Shown in pieces: positions 26,639 to 36,043 of a stretch of DNA of 64,000 bases. Source of the stretch: a virus. The translations under genes and the position numbers were made by a program. Every line of letters begins with the position of its first letter. Position 1 is the first letter of the stretch. The notes beneath the pieces were generated by a model. The model did not search any database. It had not been told where the DNA came from and saw only the letters and a list, made by a program, of their open reading frames with translations. The DNA lies in IMG/VR virus record IMGVR_UViG_3300012936_000006, positions 1 through 64,000 of that record, one strand, 5' to 3'.

Positions 26639-29045
26639 AGAAGAGGTTTATAATTCCACACTGGAATACTTTGGTGGAGATGAGTTAGCTACAAATGTCT
26701 GGATGACAAAGTATGCTTTGAAAGATAAAGAGGGGCAGTTTCAAGAAAAGACGCCTGCCGACATGCACAAGAGGCTTGCCTCTGAGTTTGCAAGGGTCGA
26801 GAAGTTTCATAATTCTGGTCACGAGTTGTCAGAGGAACAAATTTATAATTACCTGAAGGACTTTAAATATATTGTTCCGCAGGGTTCGCCAATGATGGGG
26901 ATCGGAAACAATTATGTAAACGTGTCACTTTCTAACTGTGTGGTAGTGGCATCACCAGAAGATAATATTTCTTCTATTATTGATTCAGGAAAAGAGTTAG
27001 CAAATTTATTTAAGAGGCGTTGTGGAGTGGGCTTAGATATTTCTAACCTGCGACCAGACGGGGCGAGTGTTAATAATTCTGCTGGAACTACGACAGGTGC
27101 GTGGTCCTTTGCAGATTTTTATTCTTATGTCTGTCGAATGATCGGGCAGAACGGTCGCCGGGGTGCTCTAATGATTACCATGGATGTTCGCCACCCAGAC
27201 ATTGAGCAGTTTGTCACCATGAAGCATGACTTGACGAAGGTCACAGGTGCAAATGTCTCTATCAAAATGAGCGATGATTTCATGGAAGCTGTTCGAGACA
27301 ATCGAACTTTCACTTTGCAATTCCCAATCGGCTCCGACGCTCCGACACACACGAAAGAAATTGATGCATCTGCCCTGTGGGATACAATCGTAGAGTCTGC
27401 GACTAAGACAGCCGAACCCGGATTGCTGATGTGGGGTAATATTGAAAAGACCCTACCGGCAGAATGTTATGCAGACGTTGGTTTTAAAACTATCTGCACC
27501 AACCCGTGTGCTGAGATTCCTTTATCGGCTTATGATAGTTGCCGCCTCATTTCTATCAATTTAAAAAACCTAGTTACTAATCCATTTACAGAATCTGCTG
27601 CTTTTGATTATAAAAAGTTTTCCGAAGTTGTAAAGGCTGGTATGAGACTGTCAGATGACTTGGTGACTCTTGAGTCTGAAAAGTTGGATGGCATCATTGA
27701 TGCATGTGACACAGAAGACGAAGTAGTTCTTTGGAAGAAATTAAAAACTGCTGCGCTTGATGGTCGTCGAACCGGACTAGGAACTCATGGGTTGGCAGAT
27801 GCGCTATCAAGGCTTACGTTAGCGTATGATTCTGACGAGGCGATCCAAACAGTCACCCAAATTTACAGCACTCTCAGGAATGAGGCATATAGAGAAAGTG
27901 TAATTCTGGCAAGGGAGCGTGGAGCCTTCCCAGTGTTCGACTCTAGCAAGGAAATGTCAAATGAATTTTTGAGAGAATTGCCTGACGATATTCGGATGAT
28001 GATGCACGAGTATGGGCGTAGAAATATCTCTATCCTAACAAACGCTCCGACGGGCTCTGTGTCTATTATGTCTCAGACTAGTTCAGGTCTAGAGCCTGTA
28101 TTCAGAAACTCTTATATTCGCCGCAGAAAACTAGAAACGGCTGAATACTCAGATACAGATTTTGTAGATGAGCTTGGGGATCACTGGAAAGAGTTCGAGG
28201 TATTTCATCATAATGTTCAGGAGTATTTTGATCTCAATGATGATGCTACCGAGCTACCCGCTTTCTTCACTGAGAGCGATCAAATTGATTGGCTGAAAAG
28301 AATCGAGATTCAGTCAGCTATTCAAAAGAATATTGATCACGCAATTAGTTCTACAATTAATTTGCCAAAAGAAACCCCCACGTCTGTAGTGTCTGAATTG
28401 TATTTAGAAGCTTGGAAGCAGGGCTTGAAGGGTGTTACTATTTATGTTGACGGTAGTCGCAGCGGTGTTCTTGTTACTAATGATGAGACCACAGAAGATT
28501 TCCCACAGCACAGCGCACCCAAGAGACCAGAGCTTTTAGACTGTGACATTCACCACACAACCATTCAAGGCGAGAAGTGGCTAGTTTTAGTTGGGCTGAT
28601 GGATGATAAACCCTACGAAGTTTTGGCTGGTCAGGCTAGTCTTATTGAGATTCCAAAGCGGTACACGAAGGGTAGTTTGACAAAAACTATTTTTAAGACA
28701 AAAAACAACAGATATGACTTGACTTTTGGATACAATGGTGATAGTATTACAGTGAAAGATGTGGTTAAGGCATTTGACAATCCGACAGATGCAGCGTTTA
28801 CCCGCATGATTTCACTAGGTTTGCGTCACGGTGCGGAGGTGAGGTTTATGGTTGAGCAATTGCAGAAAGATAAAGAAAGCGACATGTTTTCTTTTTCAAA
28901 ATGCATTGCAAGGATTTTAAAAAATTATATTAAGGATGGAGAGGTTCCTAGCGACAAGGTTTGTTCCGAGTGTGGATCAGAATCTCTTATATATCAGGAT
29001 GGCTGTGTGACTTGCAGTTCTTGTGGTTACGCAAAGTGTGGATAA
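26628..29045 (+). CDS. nrdJ: Ribonucleotide reductase, class II (adenosylcobalamin-dependent)
   Basis: An 805-residue ribonucleotide reductase supplying dNTPs for phage replication. Conserved parts are the N-terminal active-site Cys in LSNCVVV near residue 104, NPCAEIPL near residue 293, and the barrel end AWKQGLKGVTIYVDGSRSGVL. The C-terminal 25 residues contain CSECGS and CSSCGYAKCG, the Cys-rich tail that re-reduces the active site in class II enzymes. No small subunit gene is present, which fits class II. The enzyme would need cobalamin from the host or environment. A separate promoter follows. Confidence 0.87.
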   Translation: MFNREEVYNSTLEYFGGDELATNVWMTKYALKDKEGQFQEKTPADMHKRLASEFARVEKFHNSGHELSEEQIYNYLKDFKYIVPQGSPMMGIGNNYVNVSLSNCVVVASPEDNISSIIDSGKELANLFKRRCGVGLDISNLRPDGASVNNSAGTTTGAWSFADFYSYVCRMIGQNGRRGALMITMDVRHPDIEQFVTMKHDLTKVTGANVSIKMSDDFMEAVRDNRTFTLQFPIGSDAPTHTKEIDASALWDTIVESATKTAEPGLLMWGNIEKTLPAECYADVGFKTICTNPCAEIPLSAYDSCRLISINLKNLVTNPFTESAAFDYKKFSEVVKAGMRLSDDLVTLESEKLDGIIDACDTEDEVVLWKKLKTAALDGRRTGLGTHGLADALSRLTLAYDSDEAIQTVTQIYSTLRNEAYRESVILARERGAFPVFDSSKEMSNEFLRELPDDIRMMMHEYGRRNISILTNAPTGSVSIMSQTSSGLEPVFRNSYIRRRKLETAEYSDTDFVDELGDHWKEFEVFHHNVQEYFDLNDDATELPAFFTESDQIDWLKRIEIQSAIQKNIDHAISSTINLPKETPTSVVSELYLEAWKQGLKGVTIYVDGSRSGVLVTNDETTEDFPQHSAPKRPELLDCDIHHTTIQGEKWLVLVGLMDDKPYEVLAGQASLIEIPKRYTKGSLTKTIFKTKNNRYDLTFGYNGDSITVKDVVKAFDNPTDAAFTRMISLGLRHGAEVRFMVEQLQKDKESDMFSFSKCIARILKNYIKDGEVPSDKVCSECGSESLIYQDGCVTCSSCGYAKCG

Positions 29046-29059
29046 ATTTAAAAAAACTA

Positions 29060-29088
29060 TTGACAAGCACCAACTAAGGTGCTATAAT
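29060..29088 (+). promoter_or_regulatory. Sigma-70-like promoter with palindromic spacer
   Basis: TTGACA (29060-29065) and TATAAT (29083-29088) are 17 bases apart. The spacer is AGCACC-AACTAA-GGTGCT (29066-29083), a perfect inverted repeat ending on the first base of the -10 box. Confidence 0.8.
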
Positions 29089-29116
29089 AATATCACAACC
29101 AAAAAGGAGAACTCTT

Positions 29117-29368
29117 ATGAGTGATAACAATAAGAAAACTACAGACGAGTACATCGAGTCTTATATTAAATCAGTTGCTGCGCTTGAAGAAGCACAGGAG
29201 CCTTTTAAGGAGCAGCGTCGTGATCTCCGTAAGGAGTATGAAGACAACGGTTGGTTGTCTAAGGATGAGCAACGTCTTGCTGTGAAGGCTTGGAGGCTTA
29301 TTAAGAACGAAGAAGACATGGAACAGCTTCTAGACTTCTATGAGAAAGTTGCATCGATTCGTCGATAA
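29117..29368 (+). CDS. Small charged protein, possibly GapR-like
   Basis: An 83-residue charged helical protein with its own strong promoter. The pattern ALEEAQEPFKEQRRDLRKEY, then NGWLSKDEQRLAVKAWRL, then MEQLLDFYEKV, resembles DUF2312/GapR, a small nucleoid protein that binds overtwisted DNA (LEEEK..., then G-F-D, then a charged helix ending LLDLYxxAL). The resemblance is in pattern and length only. AAGGAG precedes the ATG. Confidence 0.4.
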   Translation: MSDNNKKTTDEYIESYIKSVAALEEAQEPFKEQRRDLRKEYEDNGWLSKDEQRLAVKAWRLIKNEEDMEQLLDFYEKVASIRR

Positions 29369-29378
29369 GGAGTTGATT

Positions 29379-29663
29379 ATGTTTGTACCTTTGAATAGAC
29401 GAATACTGATCGAGCCAGTATCAGAAGAGAGAGAAGAGTCTTTCGTACTAGTGCCAGAGACTGCCAAGGTGCAACCCGCCCACTCACTTGTAAAGGTGGT
29501 GGGCGTTGCCTTTGACTGTGAAAAGTTTAATGGTGAGGTGGGTTCTACCCTCGTTGTCGATGCTTCAATGATTGAAGAGATTAATGTCGGTAAAAGAGTT
29601 TACAATGTCATCCTAGAAAACCATGTAATTGGTCTCGTTTATGAAGAGAAGACGGAGGAATAA
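29379..29663 (+). CDS. groES: GroES-like cochaperonin (gp31-type)
   Basis: A 94-residue protein with the GroES pattern: FVPLNRRILIEPVSEE at the N-terminus, FVLVPE where GroES has GIVLP, VGSTLVVDASMIEEI in the barrel, and ILENHVIGLVYEE at the end. T4 gp31 replaces GroES so that GroEL can fold the large capsid protein. The window also encodes a GroEL at 44897, so a complete phage chaperonin pair is present. The ATG at 29379 follows AAGGAG; the frame's earlier ATG at 29340 lies inside the previous gene. Confidence 0.75.
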   Translation: MFVPLNRRILIEPVSEEREESFVLVPETAKVQPAHSLVKVVGVAFDCEKFNGEVGSTLVVDASMIEEINVGKRVYNVILENHVIGLVYEEKTEE

Positions 29664-29669
29664 TGTTTA

Positions 29670-30206
29670 ATGAATTTATCGGAATTAATTTGTGCGGCGG
29701 TAATGTCGCTTGGAATCCCAAACTCTGATTTTGCTTGCGAGAAGATGGATCTAGTTGTACAGGAGTCTGAAAAAAACAACGTAGAGCCAGAAGTCATGGT
29801 TGCCCTGATTCAAACAGAGAGTAACTGGACACCAAGAGCGGTTAGTCATGCCTATGCATGTGGTCTGACTCAAGTCATTCCAAAGTATACTGGCAGTCGA
29901 GCTTCTGGTGGTGTCAAATATACTTGCAGCCAGTTAAAGGTTGCTGACACATCCATCATCGCAGGCACTAAAATTTTTAGTTATTGGTTGCACAATTATG
30001 GCAAATGTAAGACTGGCGAGTGTCGTATAAAGCATTACAGAATCGGTCTCTGTGGTTACAATGCGGGATACAGATGTAAGGGTGATAACCCAAACAGAAG
30101 TGGAAGGCATTATGCCAGCAAGGTTTTAAAGAGAGCCGATAGAATAAAAAAAAGAATGAGAAAGATAAAAGCTGATGCCGAGCGGAAGAGTATTGATGAA
30201 CGATGA
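29670..30206 (+). CDS. Lytic transglycosylase (SLT family)
   Basis: A 178-residue soluble lytic transglycosylase that cuts the glycan strands of peptidoglycan. The catalytic Glu is in ALIQTESNW, followed by ACGLTQVIPKYTG and GLCGYNAGYRC, the three family motifs. No clear signal peptide is visible, although the N-terminus is mildly hydrophobic. The C-terminus is strongly basic. It could be a lysis enzyme or a virion enzyme; its neighbours do not decide this. Four Cys pairs could form disulfides. Confidence 0.8.
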   Translation: MNLSELICAAVMSLGIPNSDFACEKMDLVVQESEKNNVEPEVMVALIQTESNWTPRAVSHAYACGLTQVIPKYTGSRASGGVKYTCSQLKVADTSIIAGTKIFSYWLHNYGKCKTGECRIKHYRIGLCGYNAGYRCKGDNPNRSGRHYASKVLKRADRIKKRMRKIKADAERKSIDER

Positions 30207-30903
30207 AGGTCAGTTATTTGCTGACGAGATCGTGGTGGGTTGCAACATTGCATCTCTAAGGTTTGCCGAGGAAAATAACATTCCAGTTATTTACACGGGT
30301 CAGGATTTCCCAAACTTTTTTGAAGAAGATTCGATTGAAGATTTTACAGAGCTTTGTTTTAATCTTTCGCTTACCGGTCTCCTTCCCTTTGGGGATATGG
30401 CTGACTCGATGAGGGTTGATGTGGACTTGCAAGTTTTATCAGTCTTTTGCGGAGCAAAGAGATATAATGTTTTTTATGAAAAGATTTTTATATTTTCTGA
30501 CAAGAACATTGAGGGTTTGCCCGAACCAAAAAAGAAGAACAAGCAGTACAAGGTTTTAGATTGGTTGGATTTGACCAGTTCGACAGAGCACAACGAAGCT
30601 ATCTACACCGACTCCGAGTTTGTTAAGAATATTTATTTCTACCCAAGCTTGAGAACTTCTCGAAAAGGTTTTGCTGATGCGGTCGCTGTCTCATTTTTAT
30701 CAGAAGAGCAGTTGAATGATCCCAACCTATGTGATTCTTATGCTCGTTTAAAGTCGATTAGTTTAATGTCTAGTGCTGGTATTCTTGGCACAAAGATGGG
30801 TAGCGGTAGGCACAGACCGCTGAAGGTAAGCCACTCTCACAGGGAGGTGATCGCTGTGGGTAAAAACGAGTACGAAGAACTTCCAAACATAGAGTTCAGA
30901 TGA
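30196..30903 (+). CDS. Hypothetical protein, pairs with nucleotidyltransferase-like gene
   Basis: A 235-residue protein I do not recognise. It opens with EIVVGCNIASLRFAEENNIP, followed by VIYTGQDFPNFF, which looks like an alpha/beta nucleotide- or ligand-binding start. The rest shows no family motif. The ATG at 30196 is preferred because GGAAGAG (30184-30190) lies just upstream. It overlaps the next gene by four bases (ATGA), so the two are translationally coupled and may work together. Confidence 0.5.
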   Translation: MNDEGQLFADEIVVGCNIASLRFAEENNIPVIYTGQDFPNFFEEDSIEDFTELCFNLSLTGLLPFGDMADSMRVDVDLQVLSVFCGAKRYNVFYEKIFIFSDKNIEGLPEPKKKNKQYKVLDWLDLTSSTEHNEAIYTDSEFVKNIYFYPSLRTSRKGFADAVAVSFLSEEQLNDPNLCDSYARLKSISLMSSAGILGTKMGSGRHRPLKVSHSHREVIAVGKNEYEELPNIEFR

Positions 30904-31805
30904 TTGAAGCCGTTAACAAGGGACCAAACCTGTTTCATCTAGCCGGGATAATACCAGTCGCTGGTCAGCAATTGGAATTTAATTTCCCTTGGCACCCGAG
31001 TTTGAATCCAATAAATAAAGATTATCTAGCATTACAGAGGGCAGCTTACGAGTGTGCTATGGCTGGGTGTGAAACGATTTGGGTTGTCTGCCACATGGAA
31101 ACACAACCCTTGGTTAGAAATGTTTTGGGAGAGTGGGTTACAGACCCCGTATCCATTGGTCGAGGCTTTTATCAGTCTGATAACGTGCGAAGAGTGCCAA
31201 TCTACTATGTCCCAGTCCACCCGAAGGATCGCCAAAAGCGTGACAGCTTGGGTTGGTCTGTTTTATATGGAGCACTTTCAGCTTATTGGGTAAGTAGAAA
31301 GATGAGCAAGTGGTTGACCCCGGACATGTATTATGCGTGTTTTCCTTACGGGGTGTATCCTGTAGAGGTTTTAAAACAGGAGCGAAAAAAAATTTCCAGC
31401 AGAAAAAAATTTTTATTAAATTATAAAGGTCAGACCATCAAAGACGGGTTGCCCATAGGATTTACGTTTGATGGTGAGGATTTTAAAAATTGTCGCAGAT
31501 TTGTTAGGCAAGAAAGCACATCTCTTTTTAATTCGGAGGGCAACCGATTGTCGATGAAAGAAAGATACAGTGCTAGAAACTTTTCCCTTGACAAAGTTTT
31601 TGAATGTGTTAATATAGAGGACGCAAATAAAGTTGAGGTGCCTTGGTATCATGACATTTCGACTTGGCAAGGTTATGCGGAGTGCATTGCTTCAGATAAA
31701 AAACTAGTAAAACCGAAGGAGTTAAAATATAATGAGTGGAACACAATTCGATCTGATTGGAATAGATCCGAAGGCGAAGGGTCGGACGACGGAAACGAAG
31801 ATTGA
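30900..31805 (+). CDS. Nucleotidyltransferase-like protein
   Basis: A 301-residue protein whose first 90 residues resemble sugar-phosphate nucleotidyltransferases: LAGIIPVAGQQLEFNFPWHP, then DYLALQRAAYECAMAGCETIW and VVCHMETQPLVRNVLGEWV. The usual GxGTRLxP loop is replaced by the shorter PVAGQ, so activity is uncertain. I recall similar proteins in marine T4-like phages, also without known function. The C-terminal third is basic and charged. It is coupled to the gene upstream by an ATGA overlap and overlaps the next gene by 74 bases. Confidence 0.5.
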   Translation: MIEAVNKGPNLFHLAGIIPVAGQQLEFNFPWHPSLNPINKDYLALQRAAYECAMAGCETIWVVCHMETQPLVRNVLGEWVTDPVSIGRGFYQSDNVRRVPIYYVPVHPKDRQKRDSLGWSVLYGALSAYWVSRKMSKWLTPDMYYACFPYGVYPVEVLKQERKKISSRKKFLLNYKGQTIKDGLPIGFTFDGEDFKNCRRFVRQESTSLFNSEGNRLSMKERYSARNFSLDKVFECVNIEDANKVEVPWYHDISTWQGYAECIASDKKLVKPKELKYNEWNTIRSDWNRSEGEGSDDGNED

Positions 31806-32040
31806 GCATTATTATAATCAAGTACCTTATCATCACAAGGAGCATGTAAGCTTTCCCTATAGATATGATAATTTATCAGTAGATCAAAAGTTTTTTGTTG
31901 ACAGTTTGTTTGAAACCTGTTATATTAGTTTTGATGAAGATGAGATACAGACAGTTGAAGAAGAGGTAACCAGCCTCACAGAGTATGTAGACGAAATCAA
32001 AACATCAGTTAACAATTTACTAAACGTACTATCCAAATAG
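31732..32040 (+). CDS. Hypothetical acidic protein before dnaE
   Basis: A 102-residue protein I do not recognise. It has a polar N-terminal half with HHKEHVSFPYRYDN and an acidic coiled-coil C-terminus (EEEVTSLTEYVDEIKTSVNN). An AAGGAG site about ten bases before the ATG supports translation despite the 74-base overlap with the gene upstream. It ends nine bases before the DnaE-type polymerase and may be a partner of it, though nothing in the sequence proves that. Confidence 0.5.
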   Translation: MSGTQFDLIGIDPKAKGRTTETKIEHYYNQVPYHHKEHVSFPYRYDNLSVDQKFFVDSLFETCYISFDEDEIQTVEEEVTSLTEYVDEIKTSVNNLLNVLSK

Positions 32041-32048
32041 GAGAACAC

Positions 32049-35000
32049 ATGACAGACCGACAGACACCGAGCATTCCATTCGTAGGATTGCATGCACACT
32101 CAGTGGCAGGATCACCCTTTGATGGTCTCGGGTATCCACCAGAACACATGGAGTTTGCTTATCAGAATGGCATGAACGCCTTGGCACTTACCGATCACGG
32201 CAATGCTAACGGTTTGTCTTATCAGGTTCTGCACGCTAAGAAGATGCTTGCCGACGGTAAAGACTTCAAGCCTATCTTTGGCGTTGAGGCTTACTTCGTA
32301 CCTTCGATTTCAGAGTGGAAAGAAGAATATGACAAGCAGATGGCACAGAAGAAAGGTCGAGGCTCCAAGAAGAAAGGCGAGAGCCAAGGTACTGTATTTG
32401 AGACAGAAGAGCGAAAGAGCAGCGACATTCTTCGTCGTCGCCGTCACTTGATCTTGCTTGCCCAAAACCAGCAGGGCTTGAATAATATTTTTAATCTTAT
32501 CTCCAAGTCGTTCAAGCCAGAAAACTTTTATCGTTTTCCGAGGGTAGACTATGCTATGTTACGTGAGCACTCCGAAGGCGTGATCGCTGCTTCGGCTTGC
32601 CTCGGTGGAGTTTACGCAGGAGACATGTGGGAGAACAAGGATGATGGTCCTGATGCGGTTCTTAGTGCCATGCGTAAAACCACAGACAATATGTTGTCTA
32701 TCTTTGGCGACAGGTGGTACCCAGAACTACAGTGGAACAACATTCCAGAACAGCACGAGTTAAACAAGTATATTATTCAGGTTGCAGAGGAAAAAGGCTT
32801 GGAGCTTATCTCCACGGCAGACAGCCATTACCCCAACCCGGATGCGTGGAAGTCGAGGCTTCTATATAAGAAGCTAGGCTGGCTTGGCAAGGGTGGCGAG
32901 ATTGACACTGAGTTGCCAGTTGATGTTGATGAAGTTGGCTACGAGCTTTACCCAAAGAATGGCGATCAGATGTGGGAGTCCTACAAGGCTTACTCACAGG
33001 GTCACGACTACAACGATGATCTTGTGATGAGTTCGATTACCAACACACACCACATCGCTTTCGATAGGATTGAGAACTTCTTGCCGGACAACACGGTGCG
33101 CTTGCCATCGTTTGTGGTACCAGCAGGGATGACAGACACTGAGGCATTGAAGCGGTTCTGTGCAGATAGTTTGCGCTCCCTTGTCAATCGAGATTCACAG
33201 GCGTGGTCCGAAGAGAAGAGTCTTAGGTATATTGATCGCCTAAAGTATGAGCTTGAGGTTATTTCAGAGCGTGGCTTTTGTAAATACTTTTTGACAATGA
33301 AAGCTATCTCTGATATGGCGCAAGAGCGACAACTGGTAGGTCCGGGTCGTGGTTCAGCCGCTGGTTCTCTGGTGTCTTATGTGCTAGGGATCACTCAGGT
33401 TGACCCAATCAAGTACGGACTTCAGTTTGAAAGGTTCCTTACCAAGTCGGGCAAGGGTTACCCAGATATTGACTATGACGTTGCATCGCCAATGGAGCTT
33501 AAAGAAGAGTTGGTTGAACAGTGGGGTGAGAGCACTGTTGTTCCCATCTCTAATTGGAATACGTTGAAGCTACGTTCTCTAATCAAGGACATTTCAAAGT
33601 TTTATAATATTCCTTTTACTGAGGTCAACTCTGTGACCAGCAAGATGATTCACGAGGCAACACCCCTAGCTAAAAAGAAGCATGGTATCACGGCAGGAGT
33701 GTATGATCCGACTTGGGAAGAGGTACTTGAATACAGCAGAAGTTTGAAAACATTTTTGTCCAACTATCCGCAGGTCGAGCCTCACGTCAAGCGTCTGGTT
33801 GGGCAGGTACGATCTTGCTCTAGACATGCCGGAGGTGTTGTGGTTGCCGAAGATCTAGACAAACATATGCCACTAATCTATAGTGGGGGTGTTCGTCAGA
33901 CTCCGTGGTCCGAGGGGCAGAATGTTCGTCACCTTGAACCCATGGGTTTTATTAAGTTTGATATTCTAGGTCTTGCATCTCTGAGGATGATGGAGGGTGC
34001 AATCTCTCATATTCTCAAGCGGCATCATGGAGTCGAAGATCCAACTTTTAAAGACGTTCGTGATTATTATAATGAGCACCTGCACCCTGACGTAATTAAT
34101 TTTAGTGACGCCGACGTATACAAAAATATTTTTTGTGATGGTCGGTGGGCTGGAATCTTTCAGTTTACTGAGAGCGGTGCTCAGAATTTTTGTAAGAGAG
34201 CGCAGCCTGACAACATTATTGACTTAGCAGCTATCACGTCCATCTTTCGTCCGGGTCCGTTGTCTGCCAAGGTGGACAGAAACTATGTGTCGTCTAAGAG
34301 GAATCCTGATGCGGTCGATTACCCATGTCAGGAATTCAAGGACGTTACAGAAGAGACCTATGGCTTTCTAATCTTTCAAGAACAGATCGCATCTTTGGCA
34401 CACAAGCTTGGCAAAGACTTGTCACTCGATGAGGGTAACCTACTTCGAAAGCTGTTGACTAAGAAAGGTACAGGAAAGGGTCACGAGGTCAAGGATGGAA
34501 TCTATAAAAAGTTTTTGACAGGCTGTGTAGAGAAAGGGCTAGAAGAGTCACAAGCGGTTCGGCTTTGGGAGACTTTCGAATACTTCTCTGGTTATGGTTT
34601 TAACAAGTCTCATGCGGTGTCGTACTCGATCCTGTCTTATCAGTGTGCTTGGCTCCTGAACTATTACCCAGCAGAATGGATGGCTGCTTTCTTGGATAAG
34701 GAGCCTGAAAGTCGAAAAGAAAAGGCACTGAACATTGCGAAATCTATGGGCTTCAGGATTAAGCCACTGGATGTAAATACATCTGGTTCTGTGTGGGAGA
34801 TTTCTGAAGATGGTCAAGACTTGGTTCAGCCGCTGACTTCTATCAAGGGCTTGGGTGACTCTGCGATGCAGCAGATCATGCAGCACCGCCCTTTTAATAC
34901 TGTCGAAGACTTTCTTTTCAACGAAGAGATTGTCTACTCCAAGCTAAATAAAAAAGCCTTGGATGTTCTTGCTCGCAGTCAAGCTTTGAACTGCTTAGTT

Positions 35001-35489
35001 GATGATAGGTTCACGGGGCTGAAGCATTTTTGGTCGTCAGTAGCCGTCGATAGACCTAAGAGTAAGAAGAAGTTGCTTGAAAATATCGAGGCATACTCAC
35101 CAGAAGGAGACTTTACAGATCAGGAGAAGATTGAATATCTTGTTCGCCTGACAGGTTCTTTTCCCATGAGTTTGGTTCTGAGCGACGATGTGATGGCTAG
35201 CCTTGAGAGGTATTGTGTCCCTCCGCTTGGTGAGTTTGATCCTGAGATTGGGGTAGCTTGGTTTATCCCCAGAGAGGTCATTTCTAAAAAGACTAAGAAC
35301 GGCAAGACATATTGGATTGTTAACACGATTGACATTAGTGGAGGTTCTAATAAAATTAAATGTTGGGGTGTTAATCCCGATAAAGATCTTCTGCACATTA
35401 ACAGACCATATATGGCAAAATTAGACTATGACGAGCAGTGGGGATTTAGTGCGAGAGGGATTAAGCACAGTTTTAAGCTACTCGCATAA
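32049..35489 (+). CDS. dnaE: DNA polymerase III alpha subunit (DnaE type)
   Basis: A 1146-residue family C DNA polymerase, probably the main replicative polymerase of this phage. The N-terminal PHP domain retains its metal ligands (FVGLHAHSVAGS, ALTDHGNANG, STADSHYPN). The palm has GPGRGSAAGSLVSYVLG and the catalytic Asp pair in YPDIDYD near residue 472, with KFDILGL near residue 635 giving the third Asp. GYGFNKSHAVSYSILSYQ is the conserved fingers segment. It lacks the long C-terminal tau-binding part of bacterial DnaE. T4 relatives normally use a family B enzyme, so this is a replacement. No clamp or clamp loader is visible in the window. Confidence 0.93.
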   Translation: MTDRQTPSIPFVGLHAHSVAGSPFDGLGYPPEHMEFAYQNGMNALALTDHGNANGLSYQVLHAKKMLADGKDFKPIFGVEAYFVPSISEWKEEYDKQMAQKKGRGSKKKGESQGTVFETEERKSSDILRRRRHLILLAQNQQGLNNIFNLISKSFKPENFYRFPRVDYAMLREHSEGVIAASACLGGVYAGDMWENKDDGPDAVLSAMRKTTDNMLSIFGDRWYPELQWNNIPEQHELNKYIIQVAEEKGLELISTADSHYPNPDAWKSRLLYKKLGWLGKGGEIDTELPVDVDEVGYELYPKNGDQMWESYKAYSQGHDYNDDLVMSSITNTHHIAFDRIENFLPDNTVRLPSFVVPAGMTDTEALKRFCADSLRSLVNRDSQAWSEEKSLRYIDRLKYELEVISERGFCKYFLTMKAISDMAQERQLVGPGRGSAAGSLVSYVLGITQVDPIKYGLQFERFLTKSGKGYPDIDYDVASPMELKEELVEQWGESTVVPISNWNTLKLRSLIKDISKFYNIPFTEVNSVTSKMIHEATPLAKKKHGITAGVYDPTWEEVLEYSRSLKTFLSNYPQVEPHVKRLVGQVRSCSRHAGGVVVAEDLDKHMPLIYSGGVRQTPWSEGQNVRHLEPMGFIKFDILGLASLRMMEGAISHILKRHHGVEDPTFKDVRDYYNEHLHPDVINFSDADVYKNIFCDGRWAGIFQFTESGAQNFCKRAQPDNIIDLAAITSIFRPGPLSAKVDRNYVSSKRNPDAVDYPCQEFKDVTEETYGFLIFQEQIASLAHKLGKDLSLDEGNLLRKLLTKKGTGKGHEVKDGIYKKFLTGCVEKGLEESQAVRLWETFEYFSGYGFNKSHAVSYSILSYQCAWLLNYYPAEWMAAFLDKEPESRKEKALNIAKSMGFRIKPLDVNTSGSVWEISEDGQDLVQPLTSIKGLGDSAMQQIMQHRPFNTVEDFLFNEEIVYSKLNKKALDVLARSQALNCLVDDRFTGLKHFWSSVAVDRPKSKKKLLENIEAYSPEGDFTDQEKIEYLVRLTGSFPMSLVLSDDVMASLERYCVPPLGEFDPEIGVAWFIPREVISKKTKNGKTYWIVNTIDISGGSNKIKCWGVNPDKDLLHINRPYMAKLDYDEQWGFSARGIKHSFKLLA

Positions 35490-35536
35490 TTGCAATTTGT
35501 AAAATTTTTTTGCCGGTAAATTTTTGAGATTTTAGC

Positions 35537-35565
35537 TTTACATACAAAATAGTTTATTGTATACT
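35537..35565 (+). promoter_or_regulatory. Sigma-70-like promoter before dUTPase
   Basis: TTTACA (35537-35542) and TATACT (35560-35565) are 17 bases apart, in the 94-base gap after dnaE, and lead into the dUTPase gene. No strong terminator is visible in this gap. Confidence 0.6.
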
Positions 35566-35583
35566 AATAAAAAGGAGAAACTT

Positions 35584-36042
35584 ATGATTATTGAATATTA
35601 CAGAACTCACCAGCACGTTGTGCCGCCTACACGATCTAATCCGTCGGATGCAGGACTTGATGTTTACTATTGCCCAGCCTCTCCAGAGCCATTGGCAATT
35701 AAGCCGGGGCAAAACGCTAAGCTGCCAACTGGCTTGAAGTTTGGCATTCCACACGGATATATGATTCAAGTGATGAACCGTTCATCGGTGGCGTCCAAGA
35801 GAAACCTTGTAGTCGGGGCTCATTGTGTTGATAGTGGTTATGACGGTGAGGTGTTTATCGACATGCATAACATCGGGACCGAAGAACAGTTTATCGAACC
35901 AATGGATAAGATTGCACAGTTGGTGCTAGTGCCGGTTGTCAGCTTTAGAGCCCTAGAAACCTCAGACCCGGATCTGTACGGCTGGGAAGCAATTACGATA
36001 AGTGAACGGGGGCAAGGCGGTTTCGGATCGACGGGGGTATAG
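35584..36042 (+). CDS. dut: dUTPase
   Basis: A 152-residue trimeric dUTP pyrophosphatase, which lowers dUTP and supplies dUMP. All main motifs are visible: PSDAGLDVYY (motif 1), VMNRSSVASKRNLVV (motif 2), GAHCVDSGYDGEVFI (motif 3, with the catalytic Asp and Tyr), IAQLVLVPV (motif 4) and the Gly-rich C-terminal RGQGGFGSTGV (motif 5). The ATG at 35584 follows AAAGGAG; an earlier in-frame ATG at 35557 lies in the promoter and is unlikely. Confidence 0.92.
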   Translation: MIIEYYRTHQHVVPPTRSNPSDAGLDVYYCPASPEPLAIKPGQNAKLPTGLKFGIPHGYMIQVMNRSSVASKRNLVVGAHCVDSGYDGEVFIDMHNIGTEEQFIEPMDKIAQLVLVPVVSFRALETSDPDLYGWEAITISERGQGGFGSTGV

Positions 36043-36043
36043 T

